A stretch of 64,000 bases of DNA, from the IMG/VR virus record IMGVR_UViG_3300032070_000007, positions 1 to 64,000 of that record; one strand, written 5' to 3'. How positions within the stretch are numbered: position 1 is the first letter of the stretch; each line of letters opens with the position of its first letter. A program made the translations under genes and the position numbers. The notes beneath the pieces were generated by a model. It saw nothing but the letters and a program-made list of their open reading frames with translations, was not told the origin of the DNA and searched no databases. The DNA is from a virus. This document shows positions 23,801 to 31,938 of the stretch, in pieces.

Positions 23801-24152
23801 AGAGGAGGTTCATAGGAAATTCAAACTCTGGTGCATCTCAAAAAATAAAGCGATGTCAGAGTTTGTAAAAGAACTCATACTCAAATGCATTGAGGGTTTC
23901 GATCCTAACGAAGTGATAAAACTGACATCAATGATAGATGCATGCAGACATGTGGAACTAACGACAGCAAGTGGAGCAGTGATACGGTTACCTATTCCAA
24001 ATCTAGTTGAAAAAGTTGGAAATCAAACAATCATAACCGTGCCTAATGACACAGCCGAGGAGGATATAGAGTTGATTGGAACAGTTCCTAATTCTGTCGT
24101 AAAGACGAATAAGGAATGGAGAACTGATGTACCTTTATCGACATTGGGGTGA
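23772..24152 (+). CDS. ribbon-helix-helix-like DNA-binding protein
   Basis: A 126-residue protein whose first 40 residues (TLQIILEEEVHRKFKLWCIS, then AMSEFVKELILKCI) have the strand-helix-helix pattern of Arc/CopG repressors. ATG 23772 has AGAGGTGATA upstream. The C-terminal 80 residues are beta-like and of unknown role. Probably a dimeric regulator. Confidence 0.6.
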   Translation: MPKTLQIILEEEVHRKFKLWCISKNKAMSEFVKELILKCIEGFDPNEVIKLTSMIDACRHVELTTASGAVIRLPIPNLVEKVGNQTIITVPNDTAEEDIELIGTVPNSVVKTNKEWRTDVPLSTLG

Positions 24153-24156
24153 AAAT

Positions 24157-24480
24157 GTGGAGCTAAGTATGTTGATAAAAATCTACGCAGTTGCGAATCT
24201 ACGACATTCCAAATGCACAAACCCTAATCACGACGAGTTTGGACACTTATGTGAAGAAATGATTGAGTTGAAGGCTGCATGTAACTCTGATAATAGAGTT
24301 AAGATTGCAGAGGAGTTAGCGGACGTTGTGATAGTTGCAGTGATGTTCGCGAATAAGCTTAATATTGACTTGACAATAGCGTTGGAAGAGAAGACAGCAA
24401 AGAATTTCAAGAATGGTAGATTGGGCACCTTAGACGTCATAGGTACAAGGCAGGGACAGATGCCTCAGTACACAGCTTGA
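24157..24480 (+). CDS. MazG-like nucleotide pyrophosphohydrolase
   Basis: A 107-residue all-helical protein with CEEMIELKAA, then EELADVVIVAVMFANKLNI and a helix ending EEKTAKNFKNGR, which is the EExxE/ExxD metal-binding pattern of MazG and related NTP pyrophosphatases. Such enzymes remove unwanted or modified nucleotides. GTG 24157 is 4 nt after GGGGTGA; ATG 24169 is an alternative. Its presence alongside base-modification genes may be meaningful. Confidence 0.75.
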   Translation: MELSMLIKIYAVANLRHSKCTNPNHDEFGHLCEEMIELKAACNSDNRVKIAEELADVVIVAVMFANKLNIDLTIALEEKTAKNFKNGRLGTLDVIGTRQGQMPQYTA

Positions 24481-24502
24481 TATGGGAGGTGATAAACAAA
24501 CC

Positions 24503-24751
24503 ATGTCAGGAAAAGCTACGGGAACTAAGCATATGGGAACTAAATTCCTAGGATTCTTCTTCGGTCTAGTGCTTGCTGTAATCTACACAGTGAAGGAGTT
24601 TTTCGCTCCAACCTTTGTAATTATCACTGCAATGCCGAACATACTCTTTGCTTGGGCGATGTTCTTGATCGTGATACCACTGATAGTCTTCTTTGCAGAA
24701 CTACTTTGGCGCTTTGTACACGCATACAGCGAAAAGTTCCCAGTTGAGTAG
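24503..24751 (+). CDS. small membrane protein with two TM helices
   Basis: An 82-residue protein with hydrophobic helices at about 14-34 and 45-68 (LFAWAMFLIVIPLIVFFAEL) and a short charged tail. GGAGGTGA at 24484-24491 fits ATG 24503. Size and topology would fit a holin or a membrane-associated virion protein; no specific family signature. Confidence 0.55.
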   Translation: MSGKATGTKHMGTKFLGFFFGLVLAVIYTVKEFFAPTFVIITAMPNILFAWAMFLIVIPLIVFFAELLWRFVHAYSEKFPVE

Positions 24752-24762
24752 GAGGTGAAAAC

Positions 24763-25155
24763 GTGACAGAAAAAGAAATAATACCACAATGGAAGCAAGT
24801 ACTAAAGGCAGGAGTCATCATTGCAACAGTGATTTTCACTGCCCTTGAACTAATGATTGTTAGTGGTCTAGTGACACTTCAAAACAGTCCATTGCTACCA
24901 CCGAATCTGCAAACTCAAACGAACTGGTATGATAATCCAATCGTTTGGGCAATCGGTGCAGTGATCATTGTCAACTTTGCTGGATACATTGAGAACACCG
25001 TAATCAATAACCAAACCTATGATATTACAAAGTTCGGAGAAACACTATACAAATACATGCCAATGATGATTATAATCTCGCAGTTCCTGCCAAACAACGA
25101 AGCAGCTGTGTTGTCATTTGTACTCGACTACTTAAAGCGAACATTCCAGAAATAG
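24763..25155 (+). CDS. membrane protein with about three TM helices
   Basis: A 130-residue protein with hydrophobic stretches at about 15-38, 60-80 and 98-112 and a basic end (LKRTFQK). GTG 24763 follows GGAGGTG. Last gene of the + strand half, next to the other small membrane protein, which again suggests exit or envelope functions. No family assignment possible. Confidence 0.55.
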   Translation: MTEKEIIPQWKQVLKAGVIIATVIFTALELMIVSGLVTLQNSPLLPPNLQTQTNWYDNPIVWAIGAVIIVNFAGYIENTVINNQTYDITKFGETLYKYMPMMIIISQFLPNNEAAVLSFVLDYLKRTFQK

Positions 25156-25164
25156 TTCGCTCCC

Positions 25165-25187
25165 CTCTCTTTTTTTTTAAAAAAAAG
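25165..25187. terminator. bidirectional T9/A8 terminator between convergent genes
   Basis: CTCTC followed by T9 (25170-25178) and A8 (25179-25186). Archaeal transcription ends at T runs, so the T run serves the + operon ending at 25155 and the A run, read as T8, serves the - strand operon ending at 25190. Confidence 0.7.
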
Positions 25188-25189
25188 GA

Positions 25190-25342
25190 TTACCGGTGAG
25201 CTTTTGCCCATTCTTCCGGTGTTCCCAACGGGTACGGTTTTTGACACCTAAAGCACTGCTTTGGAACATTCTCGGGTTTATGTTTTGAAATCGCAAACGT
25301 TGAGTGATAATGACCGCATTGCGGGCAGTTAAATTCACCCAC
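25190..25342 (-). CDS. zinc-ribbon protein, 50 aa
   Basis: Read leftward from GTG at 25342 with GGAGGTG just upstream, ending with TAA at 25190. CPQCG at residues 6-10 and CFRC at 30-33 form a four-cysteine ribbon; the end is PEEWAKAHR. The start overlaps the stop of the upstream gene. Last gene of the late operon. Confidence 0.6.
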   Translation of the reverse strand: MGEFNCPQCGHYHSTFAISKHKPENVPKQCFRCQKPYPLGTPEEWAKAHR

Positions 25343-25635
25343 TATTTCACCTCCGGTTGAAAGTACACTTCTCTACCATTACGTTCTTTTTTAGCGAGTC
25401 CTTGTACAGCTAGCTGGTTTAGATAAGCCGATTCTACTGCTCTTGCACGCTTCGTGATGTTCGCAATGTCTGTTGCAGTTGCTCGTCCTAACTGTGCTAA
25501 CACAAGAACCGTCTTACGCAAATGATCCGGCAGGCTTAGCACGGTATTCCAATCGTATCCTGATGGAGACTGCCTTTCTTTGCGTTGCAAACGTAGCTCG
25601 TCCAGAATCTGTTGTAAGAGTGCTTCAACTGTCAT
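25342..25635 (-). CDS. winged-helix DNA-binding protein, 97 aa
   Basis: N-terminal helix (ALLQQILDELRLQRKE) then a MarR/ArsR-like winged helix: TATDIANITKRARAVESAYL as helix-turn-helix and wing GLAKKERNGREVYF. ATG 25635. It lies at the far end of the late operon; it may turn transcription off or on late in infection. Target unknown. Confidence 0.6.
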   Translation of the reverse strand: MTVEALLQQILDELRLQRKERQSPSGYDWNTVLSLPDHLRKTVLVLAQLGRATATDIANITKRARAVESAYLNQLAVQGLAKKERNGREVYFQPEVK

Positions 25636-26078
25636 GGTAACACCTCTGTAGCTTTAACGTTCATTGTGTAGCTGAAGTTGCTACCAGTAGCATTTGTTGC
25701 AATAGTTAGAGTTGTAGTAATAGGCACAACACCCAATGGTTGCAGTATTTGTCCTGTGTAGTTCCATGCAACAGCTATGTACGTTGAAGCATTTACCGGA
25801 TTCCAACTAGTAGTGTTGTAGCTTAGTGTTGCATTCACATTTCCTGTATTCTTAGCAAAGAAAGTTACTGCAGCCATTTCGCCTGGTGACAATGTACCCC
25901 AATCAATATGCGTCAGCGGTATTGTGCAAGCACTGTCGGCAAAAACATCGAGTCCGATTCCTCTTATCTTGCCGACGTTAGATATAGGGCGTGTAGTCGT
26001 TAAGGCAATCACTATTGCAGCAACGATTATGGTTGCAACCAAAACTCCAGCTAAGATTTTTTCATTCTGAGTTGCCAT
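25632..26078 (-). CDS. membrane-anchored beta-sandwich protein, 148 aa
   Basis: Start ATG 26078 has GGAGGTG 7 nt upstream. Residues 7-27 are a TM or signal helix (ILAGVLVATIIVAAIVIAL) followed by an Ig-like beta sandwich with several N-x-S/T sites (NATL, NTTS, NAST, NATG). This topology fits an exported or pilin-like surface protein, possibly a virion protein made to face the archaeal cell surface. It overlaps the next gene by 4 nt. Confidence 0.55.
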   Translation of the reverse strand: MATQNEKILAGVLVATIIVAAIVIALTTTRPISNVGKIRGIGLDVFADSACTIPLTHIDWGTLSPGEMAAVTFFAKNTGNVNATLSYNTTSWNPVNASTYIAVAWNYTGQILQPLGVVPITTTLTIATNATGSNFSYTMNVKATEVLP

Positions 26079-26115
26079 ACAATCACCTCCATTTCTCCTT
26101 ATCGTAATATTGCCA

Positions 26116-26574
26116 CTAGAACACCCACTTCTTGATGAACTCAGCCTGGCCAATTGCGTAGTTGAAGTTGATGATGACATTGGTAGCCCAGTTATCGTAT
26201 ATAACTGAGTTAGTCGCAAGAATATAGAATGCTATGAAAACTGCCAGAACAAAGCTAGCACCGTTGATGAGGTATAGCCATTTGTTGAATTCCAAGCCAT
26301 GTTTGAAGTATTCTTCTGCATTTGGCGGAGCTTCACCCTTTTCTGCTGCAGCTGTAGAAAGCTGCTTGTAATCCCGTAGCTTCTTGATCCATGGTTGATA
26401 CATTGCATATAGAGATCCTGCAAGCAATATCAAGAAGGTCATTACATAGTTAACATCAATTCCTGCTGCTCTTGGTAACAGGTACTTAAGTGACAGTGGA
26501 ATAATCACTGCAATAGCAACAACGACCGCAATTAGCATATACTGCATTCGTCTAAGGTTCTTTTCTATTGACAT
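26116..26574 (-). CDS. membrane protein with three to four TM helices
   Basis: A 152-residue protein with hydrophobic helices at about 13-32, 42-60 and 100-122 and a charged cytoplasmic-type loop between (KKLRDYKQLSTAAAEKGE). GGAGGTG precedes ATG 26574. Position after the tail-tip gene suggests a holin or other exit protein, but no family signature is visible. Confidence 0.55.
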   Translation of the reverse strand: MSIEKNLRRMQYMLIAVVVAIAVIIPLSLKYLLPRAAGIDVNYVMTFLILLAGSLYAMYQPWIKKLRDYKQLSTAAAEKGEAPPNAEEYFKHGLEFNKWLYLINGASFVLAVFIAFYILATNSVIYDNWATNVIINFNYAIGQAEFIKKWVF

Positions 26575-26585
26575 ATAATCACCTC

Positions 26586-29500
26586 CTATCTATGAGTGTG
26601 AGGACTGTGACCCCATAGTTCAAACCTGCCCTGAAAATTGGCAGTTTCGTCTAGGGACTTGAGATACAGATTTAAAGTCTTACCGTTAGCATTGAACGGT
26701 AACGTGATAGTTGCAAATCCGGTTGGGAACATAGAAGTCCCTAATGCTGGAATATATGGAACACCAGTGATATATAACCCATCCGCACTTGGGTAGTCTA
26801 CGCTATCGACTGTAACCTTTACCATTGCGAAGAGGGCTTTATCATATGCAGAACGTCTAGCGGTAACTCGAACAAACAATACGTCATGATCAACATTTGG
26901 AACAGCCAATGACCTAATTAAGGTAAACCCGGCTGTTCCACATGAGACGTTAGACCCGAAGTCTAATTGTGTTGCAGTTGCAACCACTCCTGCTGTTGGC
27001 ACTGCAGAACGCATTTCACTGAAAACAACATTATCAAAGTAAAGGTCCACCCAAACATTGGGATTATAGTTGTATAATTTAATTAATGCCCATCTAGCGG
27101 TTGAAGGTGTTGTACCTTCGGCTGTTGGATGATTCCAACCCGCAACTACACTTGCAGGAAAGCCAATAGCACCAACAACAGCTGATTTGGCAGCATTCCA
27201 GAATTCTACAACGCCAATGCCATAGCCGAATGTTGCGGCAACATTCGCATAAATATCTACGCCAAAGAAATATTTCTTATTGGGTAATATTGGAATCCAG
27301 ACGCAATCAAACACTAAGTAGTCGCCGGGGTCGCAAGACATTCGCAAACTATGTTGTCCTTTCCAACTATATGCTATACTCCACTCATAAAAAGGACTTC
27401 CTGCAGAATAGGTCTTTGTCCAATAGTCTGGAACACCATCGCCATCTCTGTCAATCTCAAACGCTTGGTTTGGAACCATGTTCTCCGGCGGTGCCTGAAT
27501 GTCAAACAACGGATACCGCGGAATATATCCTACAACACCAGCATTGCCCTTAAAGCATAGGTAATCCTTCGCTCCCCAGTACCAAAGTTTCCTGACACCA
27601 CTAGGTTCGCTACTTAAATCGTCAAGTTCAATCTTTGCAGTTTTTACAGCATTTGCATTTAACTGAAGAGTATCAACAGTGCCTGTCGAAATATACCCAC
27701 CGTCAATCTTTGTAAGATCACTACCCTTCCGCCAGCTTGAAAGATACACAACCCCATCAATGAGCACCTTATCAGCATTAAGGTTGAGGATTTTGGCAGT
27801 CTTAACAGAACCGTCAACCAATATCCGGTCAGCTTCAGTTCCCGTAATTGTGCCAGCTGCAATTCTATCAGCAGTTAGGCAAGCTGTTTGTATATCTTGT
27901 GCTGTAATCGTTCCAGTTATCAAAGTGCCACCATGAATATAAGTGGCATTCCACAGCAGTATTGCAGTTCCAGTACTATTATAGACAATCATATATCTGT
28001 CTGCAGCCCAAGCTGGCTTCGTACCACTTGCTATAAAAGTTGTACCCGGCTTTGTCCAATGAATATACGGATAGTTACTGTTTCCTGCAGCTATAGCGTA
28101 CGCGACTCCCTCATAAACTAATGTACATGCAGACCATGCTACATAACCAGCTGAAGGAGAGTTATTTGTCAGCACAAGGCCTGTTAAGTAGATAGACGCT
28201 ACTGTCAACTTTTCTGCCGTTACAGCACCAGCTGCAATTTTGTCAGCTATTACTGCATTTGATTTTATCAGTGTTGAAGTTATTACTGGAATGTTTGTTT
28301 GGACACCTCCTAGTCTATAGATCGTTTTTACCTCTTCGGCAGATAAGGCTCGATTGTAGACACGAGCCTCATCAACGTCTATGTCAAGCAAAACATCTTC
28401 TTGGATTCGTAACGGTATTCCAGCTGAACTTTGAATGTTACCTGTGCGAGCTGTAGGTGTTCCTCTTAAAACACCGTCTATATAAAGTGACAAGTATGCT
28501 CCGTCATAGACACCAACAATATGATGCCAAGTCTCATATTGGTTCATTATAAATCGTGGGGAGTAGTATTCAATTCCAGCAATCGTCACACCAAACATGT
28601 AAGTATCTAAGAGACTAGGATCCCATGCTGGTGCATCATAACCAAATATTTTGTACTTACCCTTGCCAAGAATAGTGCCCATCACTCCACCTTTATTAGT
28701 CATTTTCACCCAAAGTGAAACCGTGAGTTTATCCCCTGTAATGTTCAAACTTGTTGAGTCAAGCGCCTCCACATAGTCGTTTATACCATCAAAACTGAGG
28801 GCTTTGCCATATTTTCCGTCAACCCATGATGCCCCATAGATTGTGCCGTTGTTTTCATATTCACTTAAATCTCTTGTGGTTATTCCTGTTCCTTCGTCAA
28901 ATGGAAAGTCAAGCACTTCTCCAACTCTACTTGTAACAAATCGAATAGCAGCCGTTTGAATTTTTGAGTCTGCTACGGCATCTGCAGCAATTTTCGCTTC
29001 CGTTACTGCCCCCGCAAGAATTGCAGCTGCCTCTACAGCATTTGGCGCAATATCCAAAGCAACAATCTGCGTTGGCGTAGCAGATACTGCCGTACATTTG
29101 GCACTCTCATTTCCAGCGTTATCAACAGCTGTAATGGCAAAGTAATACAGCTGATAAGTTTCAACAGTATCTTTAGTCCATAAAAAGTACGGACGAGATG
29201 TTTGTCCAGCAACATTCAACGGCGGGTTCGTTGTTCCGTAATAAACCCTGTAGTACGAGAAGTCAGTCGCCGTAACAGGATTCCACTCTAACATCACCCC
29301 ATCAACTACTGCAGTGGGCACTAGTCCAGTAGGTACTGGAGGAGCTGTAGTATTAGCGGTCGTTACTATCACTTGTGTAGTACTCCAAGCCGAAGCTTGA
29401 CCTTTTGGACTTACTGAACAAGCATGTATATCATAGGATGTATTAGCATCAAGACTTGGCGTAACAGCAATAGGATCTCCTGATGAAGGTTGTTCTACGT

Positions 29501-31331
29501 AATAATGTGTCCATTGTGCATCAACAGTCTTTTTGTAACTAACTACATAGCCACCAGCATTAGTTACCCTTGTAATGGTAACTTGAATCCATGTTCTGAA
29601 CTCGCCCGAAGTATCAACCTCTTGAGCTAAGCATGCGATGACGGGAACTGCAGGGATAACATCAGTTACATCCGTAATGACTTCCTTTTGCCCAGTTACA
29701 GGACATCCGGTCGCTAAGGTAGATTTCGCACTCTCGTTGCCTATGAAGTCGTAAGATGATACCCAGAAATAGTAGGGTGTTACTAAGTCAGTATCTATGA
29801 TAATGACAGTAGCACCTGTTCGAGCAATCTCAATAGCACTGCCTGGCGTATTAGATGTGTACCGGTACACTTTGTACCCTTTCAGGTCAGCACTTGTGAC
29901 TGCTGTCCAGCTAACTTTGATAGCCCTTATTAGTCCGCTAGTTGTAGCAGCTACACCTGCCGGTACAGCTGGTGCAGAAGTATCCGTAGTTGCGACTTTT
30001 GCTACCGAAGCAGTATACGCTGACACCTTCTCATCCATGTTGAAGGATGCTACTTGCAGATAATACGTAGTTCCCATTGCAACAGGAGCAGTATAAAGTA
30101 CGGCATCACCCGATGCTGGCTGTTCTATATCGGCATAGTTCCATATAGTTCCTTCTCCATTCACTTTCTTCTGCCAGCGTACTTTATATCCTGACATACC
30201 GGTAACGCGATGCACTGTCACTGCAAACAGGGTTACGAACGTACCATCGGTGTTCTGAATTGATGCTGGAACTACATCATCAGTTCCGAATCCTGAAGGT
30301 GTAACTGGATCGATATCTGGTGCTGTAACTGGTGCAAAGATTCCTAACGATTCCCATTGCTCGATTTCCTCTAAATAGTCATCCAACAGTAGTTCTGCTT
30401 TTTCAACTTCAACCTCCGCATCAGTTAGTCTCTTCGTAACCTTTATAACTCGCACGACGGATGAAGCGTAATCTAGTTCTGCACAGTTCAGTATTACATA
30501 ATCGCCAGCGTGAACATCATATCCCTGTACATAAGCTGGTGCCACTATAGGTGACTCTAAGGTAGTCGGAACTATACAGCCCGATGCTTCTACATTAAGG
30601 TCAGCTAGTTTCTTTGCTGCCAGTGCATTAATCGTAGCCTGATCCGTTGCTGTTCGATCGGTGAATACAGCCACTTCTGTTCCGGTACCAGCTTCGCCAA
30701 CTAAAGGTAACCCGGAAGCATCCAAGCCACGGATATAGACTTTGTCCCGCTTCTTTGCTCGATCTTTTCCTCGTTTCGGAACTGTAGTATACTGTAATAG
30801 CCCTCTACCGGATGGGTAGCCAGTTCCAGCAGTACCAATGTTAATTCGCGGACTAGCTCCAGAGAAGTCTGGATAAAGGTCCTTACCGAGTACCCATGCA
30901 ATGAATCGGGCTGCATCATAGCAATAAGCTTTGTCATACCGAACTGAAAGCGTCGGTGTAGTCGGACAAGCACCTACAAGGACACCAGCGCTACTTGCAA
31001 TAGCTGCTAAAATAACATCTGGCGTGATAGCGTCGTAATTACCTGTATGAACTTTTCGTTGCATTTGCTCATAACATGTCTGATAGCACTTACATAGTAG
31101 TCCGCTCTGTTGAAACTCCGGTGCTCTCAATATACCAGTGAACTCTGATGTTGTGGCAGCTCCATCATTATACAGGATTTCAACAGTATGATCAGCATTA
31201 ACTAACGTTCTGTTGACATCATTATTCGGTAACGTAAATGCTGCTTCAATATGTCCGTTTAAGTTCTCTTCGATGTGATCGAATACAGCGTCGGTATATT
31301 CGACTGTATCGATCTTAATGAGCCAGCCCAT
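26586..31331 (-). CDS. tail tip / receptor-binding protein with FN3 and LamG domains
   Basis: A 1581-residue protein. Residues 1-340 resemble siphovirus tail-hub proteins (early ILYNDGAATTSEFTGIL, later the DVILAAIASSAGVLV helix). About four fibronectin-III domains follow (340-760; repeated W-x-x-V and Y-x-V-Y/R patterns). At about 800-1005 is a LamG/concanavalin-like domain (FDGINDYV, SLWVKM, WHHIVGVYDG, RVYNRALSAEEV). Then come several IAAGAVTAEKL-type repeats, a jelly-roll-like domain and a C-terminal beta domain. Expected to sit at the tail tip and bind host surface sugar or protein. It follows tape measure and distal tail genes in the usual order. Confidence 0.8.
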   Translation of the reverse strand: MGWLIKIDTVEYTDAVFDHIEENLNGHIEAAFTLPNNDVNRTLVNADHTVEILYNDGAATTSEFTGILRAPEFQQSGLLCKCYQTCYEQMQRKVHTGNYDAITPDVILAAIASSAGVLVGACPTTPTLSVRYDKAYCYDAARFIAWVLGKDLYPDFSGASPRINIGTAGTGYPSGRGLLQYTTVPKRGKDRAKKRDKVYIRGLDASGLPLVGEAGTGTEVAVFTDRTATDQATINALAAKKLADLNVEASGCIVPTTLESPIVAPAYVQGYDVHAGDYVILNCAELDYASSVVRVIKVTKRLTDAEVEVEKAELLLDDYLEEIEQWESLGIFAPVTAPDIDPVTPSGFGTDDVVPASIQNTDGTFVTLFAVTVHRVTGMSGYKVRWQKKVNGEGTIWNYADIEQPASGDAVLYTAPVAMGTTYYLQVASFNMDEKVSAYTASVAKVATTDTSAPAVPAGVAATTSGLIRAIKVSWTAVTSADLKGYKVYRYTSNTPGSAIEIARTGATVIIIDTDLVTPYYFWVSSYDFIGNESAKSTLATGCPVTGQKEVITDVTDVIPAVPVIACLAQEVDTSGEFRTWIQVTITRVTNAGGYVVSYKKTVDAQWTHYYVEQPSSGDPIAVTPSLDANTSYDIHACSVSPKGQASAWSTTQVIVTTANTTAPPVPTGLVPTAVVDGVMLEWNPVTATDFSYYRVYYGTTNPPLNVAGQTSRPYFLWTKDTVETYQLYYFAITAVDNAGNESAKCTAVSATPTQIVALDIAPNAVEAAAILAGAVTEAKIAADAVADSKIQTAAIRFVTSRVGEVLDFPFDEGTGITTRDLSEYENNGTIYGASWVDGKYGKALSFDGINDYVEALDSTSLNITGDKLTVSLWVKMTNKGGVMGTILGKGKYKIFGYDAPAWDPSLLDTYMFGVTIAGIEYYSPRFIMNQYETWHHIVGVYDGAYLSLYIDGVLRGTPTARTGNIQSSAGIPLRIQEDVLLDIDVDEARVYNRALSAEEVKTIYRLGGVQTNIPVITSTLIKSNAVIADKIAAGAVTAEKLTVASIYLTGLVLTNNSPSAGYVAWSACTLVYEGVAYAIAAGNSNYPYIHWTKPGTTFIASGTKPAWAADRYMIVYNSTGTAILLWNATYIHGGTLITGTITAQDIQTACLTADRIAAGTITGTEADRILVDGSVKTAKILNLNADKVLIDGVVYLSSWRKGSDLTKIDGGYISTGTVDTLQLNANAVKTAKIELDDLSSEPSGVRKLWYWGAKDYLCFKGNAGVVGYIPRYPLFDIQAPPENMVPNQAFEIDRDGDGVPDYWTKTYSAGSPFYEWSIAYSWKGQHSLRMSCDPGDYLVFDCVWIPILPNKKYFFGVDIYANVAATFGYGIGVVEFWNAAKSAVVGAIGFPASVVAGWNHPTAEGTTPSTARWALIKLYNYNPNVWVDLYFDNVVFSEMRSAVPTAGVVATATQLDFGSNVSCGTAGFTLIRSLAVPNVDHDVLFVRVTARRSAYDKALFAMVKVTVDSVDYPSADGLYITGVPYIPALGTSMFPTGFATITLPFNANGKTLNLYLKSLDETANFQGRFELWGHSPHTHR

Positions 31332-31332
31332 T

Positions 31333-31938
31333 CTAATACACCTGCATTTGTGACCCTTGACTAAGCTTAATGGTTATCTTGACTACACCTGGTGTTTGTG
31401 GTTCGGGGTCAAACGAATCCATTAGATAGCTACCGTCATAGAAAGCGTCTACGGAAGTAACTACCACAACAGTATGTGCCATTTCCCTAAGTGGAACAAT
31501 ATATGTAGACAGTAATACTGCATTTGTAACTCCTGGCGAAAACAGATAGGCTTCTAGTTCAACTGTCCTTAACCCTTTACCTGGTGAAATCACCAATGGC
31601 AACACATTAGAGGGCAACGCACGTGCCTTCGTTTCAGACGGATTCTTTTCCTTGAACTTATGCGGATACTGTGGAAGCGTAACTGTTAGGAATACATAAG
31701 TCACGCCTGATACTATTTGTGCTGTAAATGCAGGCGAGACAGTAAATGTTCCTGTTGATTGCTTCCAGCTTACTACTATACGTTTTTGACCATTGCAGGT
31801 ACCACTAGTGATCTTCAAGACCATACCGGTGAAGTATCTGTCAGCTTCTGACCTTCCTGTCTGAATTAATGTCGTACCACCTGCATTTCCATTAGCATTG
31901 GTCGTTCCAGTAGCAGTTGAACCTATTACAAAACTCAT
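31333..31938 (-). CDS. probable distal tail protein
   Basis: A 201-residue, almost all-beta protein between tape measure and tail hub, the position of Dit/distal tail proteins in siphoviruses. It contains repeated short strands (MVLKITSG, KRIVVSWKQ, YVFLTVTL, VKITIKLSQ). It overlaps the tape-measure stop by 4 nt. Assignment rests on gene order and secondary structure, not on a motif. Confidence 0.5.
   Translation of the reverse strand: MSFVIGSTATGTTNANGNAGGTTLIQTGRSEADRYFTGMVLKITSGTCNGQKRIVVSWKQSTGTFTVSPAFTAQIVSGVTYVFLTVTLPQYPHKFKEKNPSETKARALPSNVLPLVISPGKGLRTVELEAYLFSPGVTNAVLLSTYIVPLREMAHTVVVVTSVDAFYDGSYLMDSFDPEPQTPGVVKITIKLSQGSQMQVY

Noticed and set aside
25342-25635. Late wHTH gene as an integrase or lysogeny repressor region
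   Set aside because: No integrase, attachment site or divergent repressor promoter is visible; the gene is at the end of the late operon.
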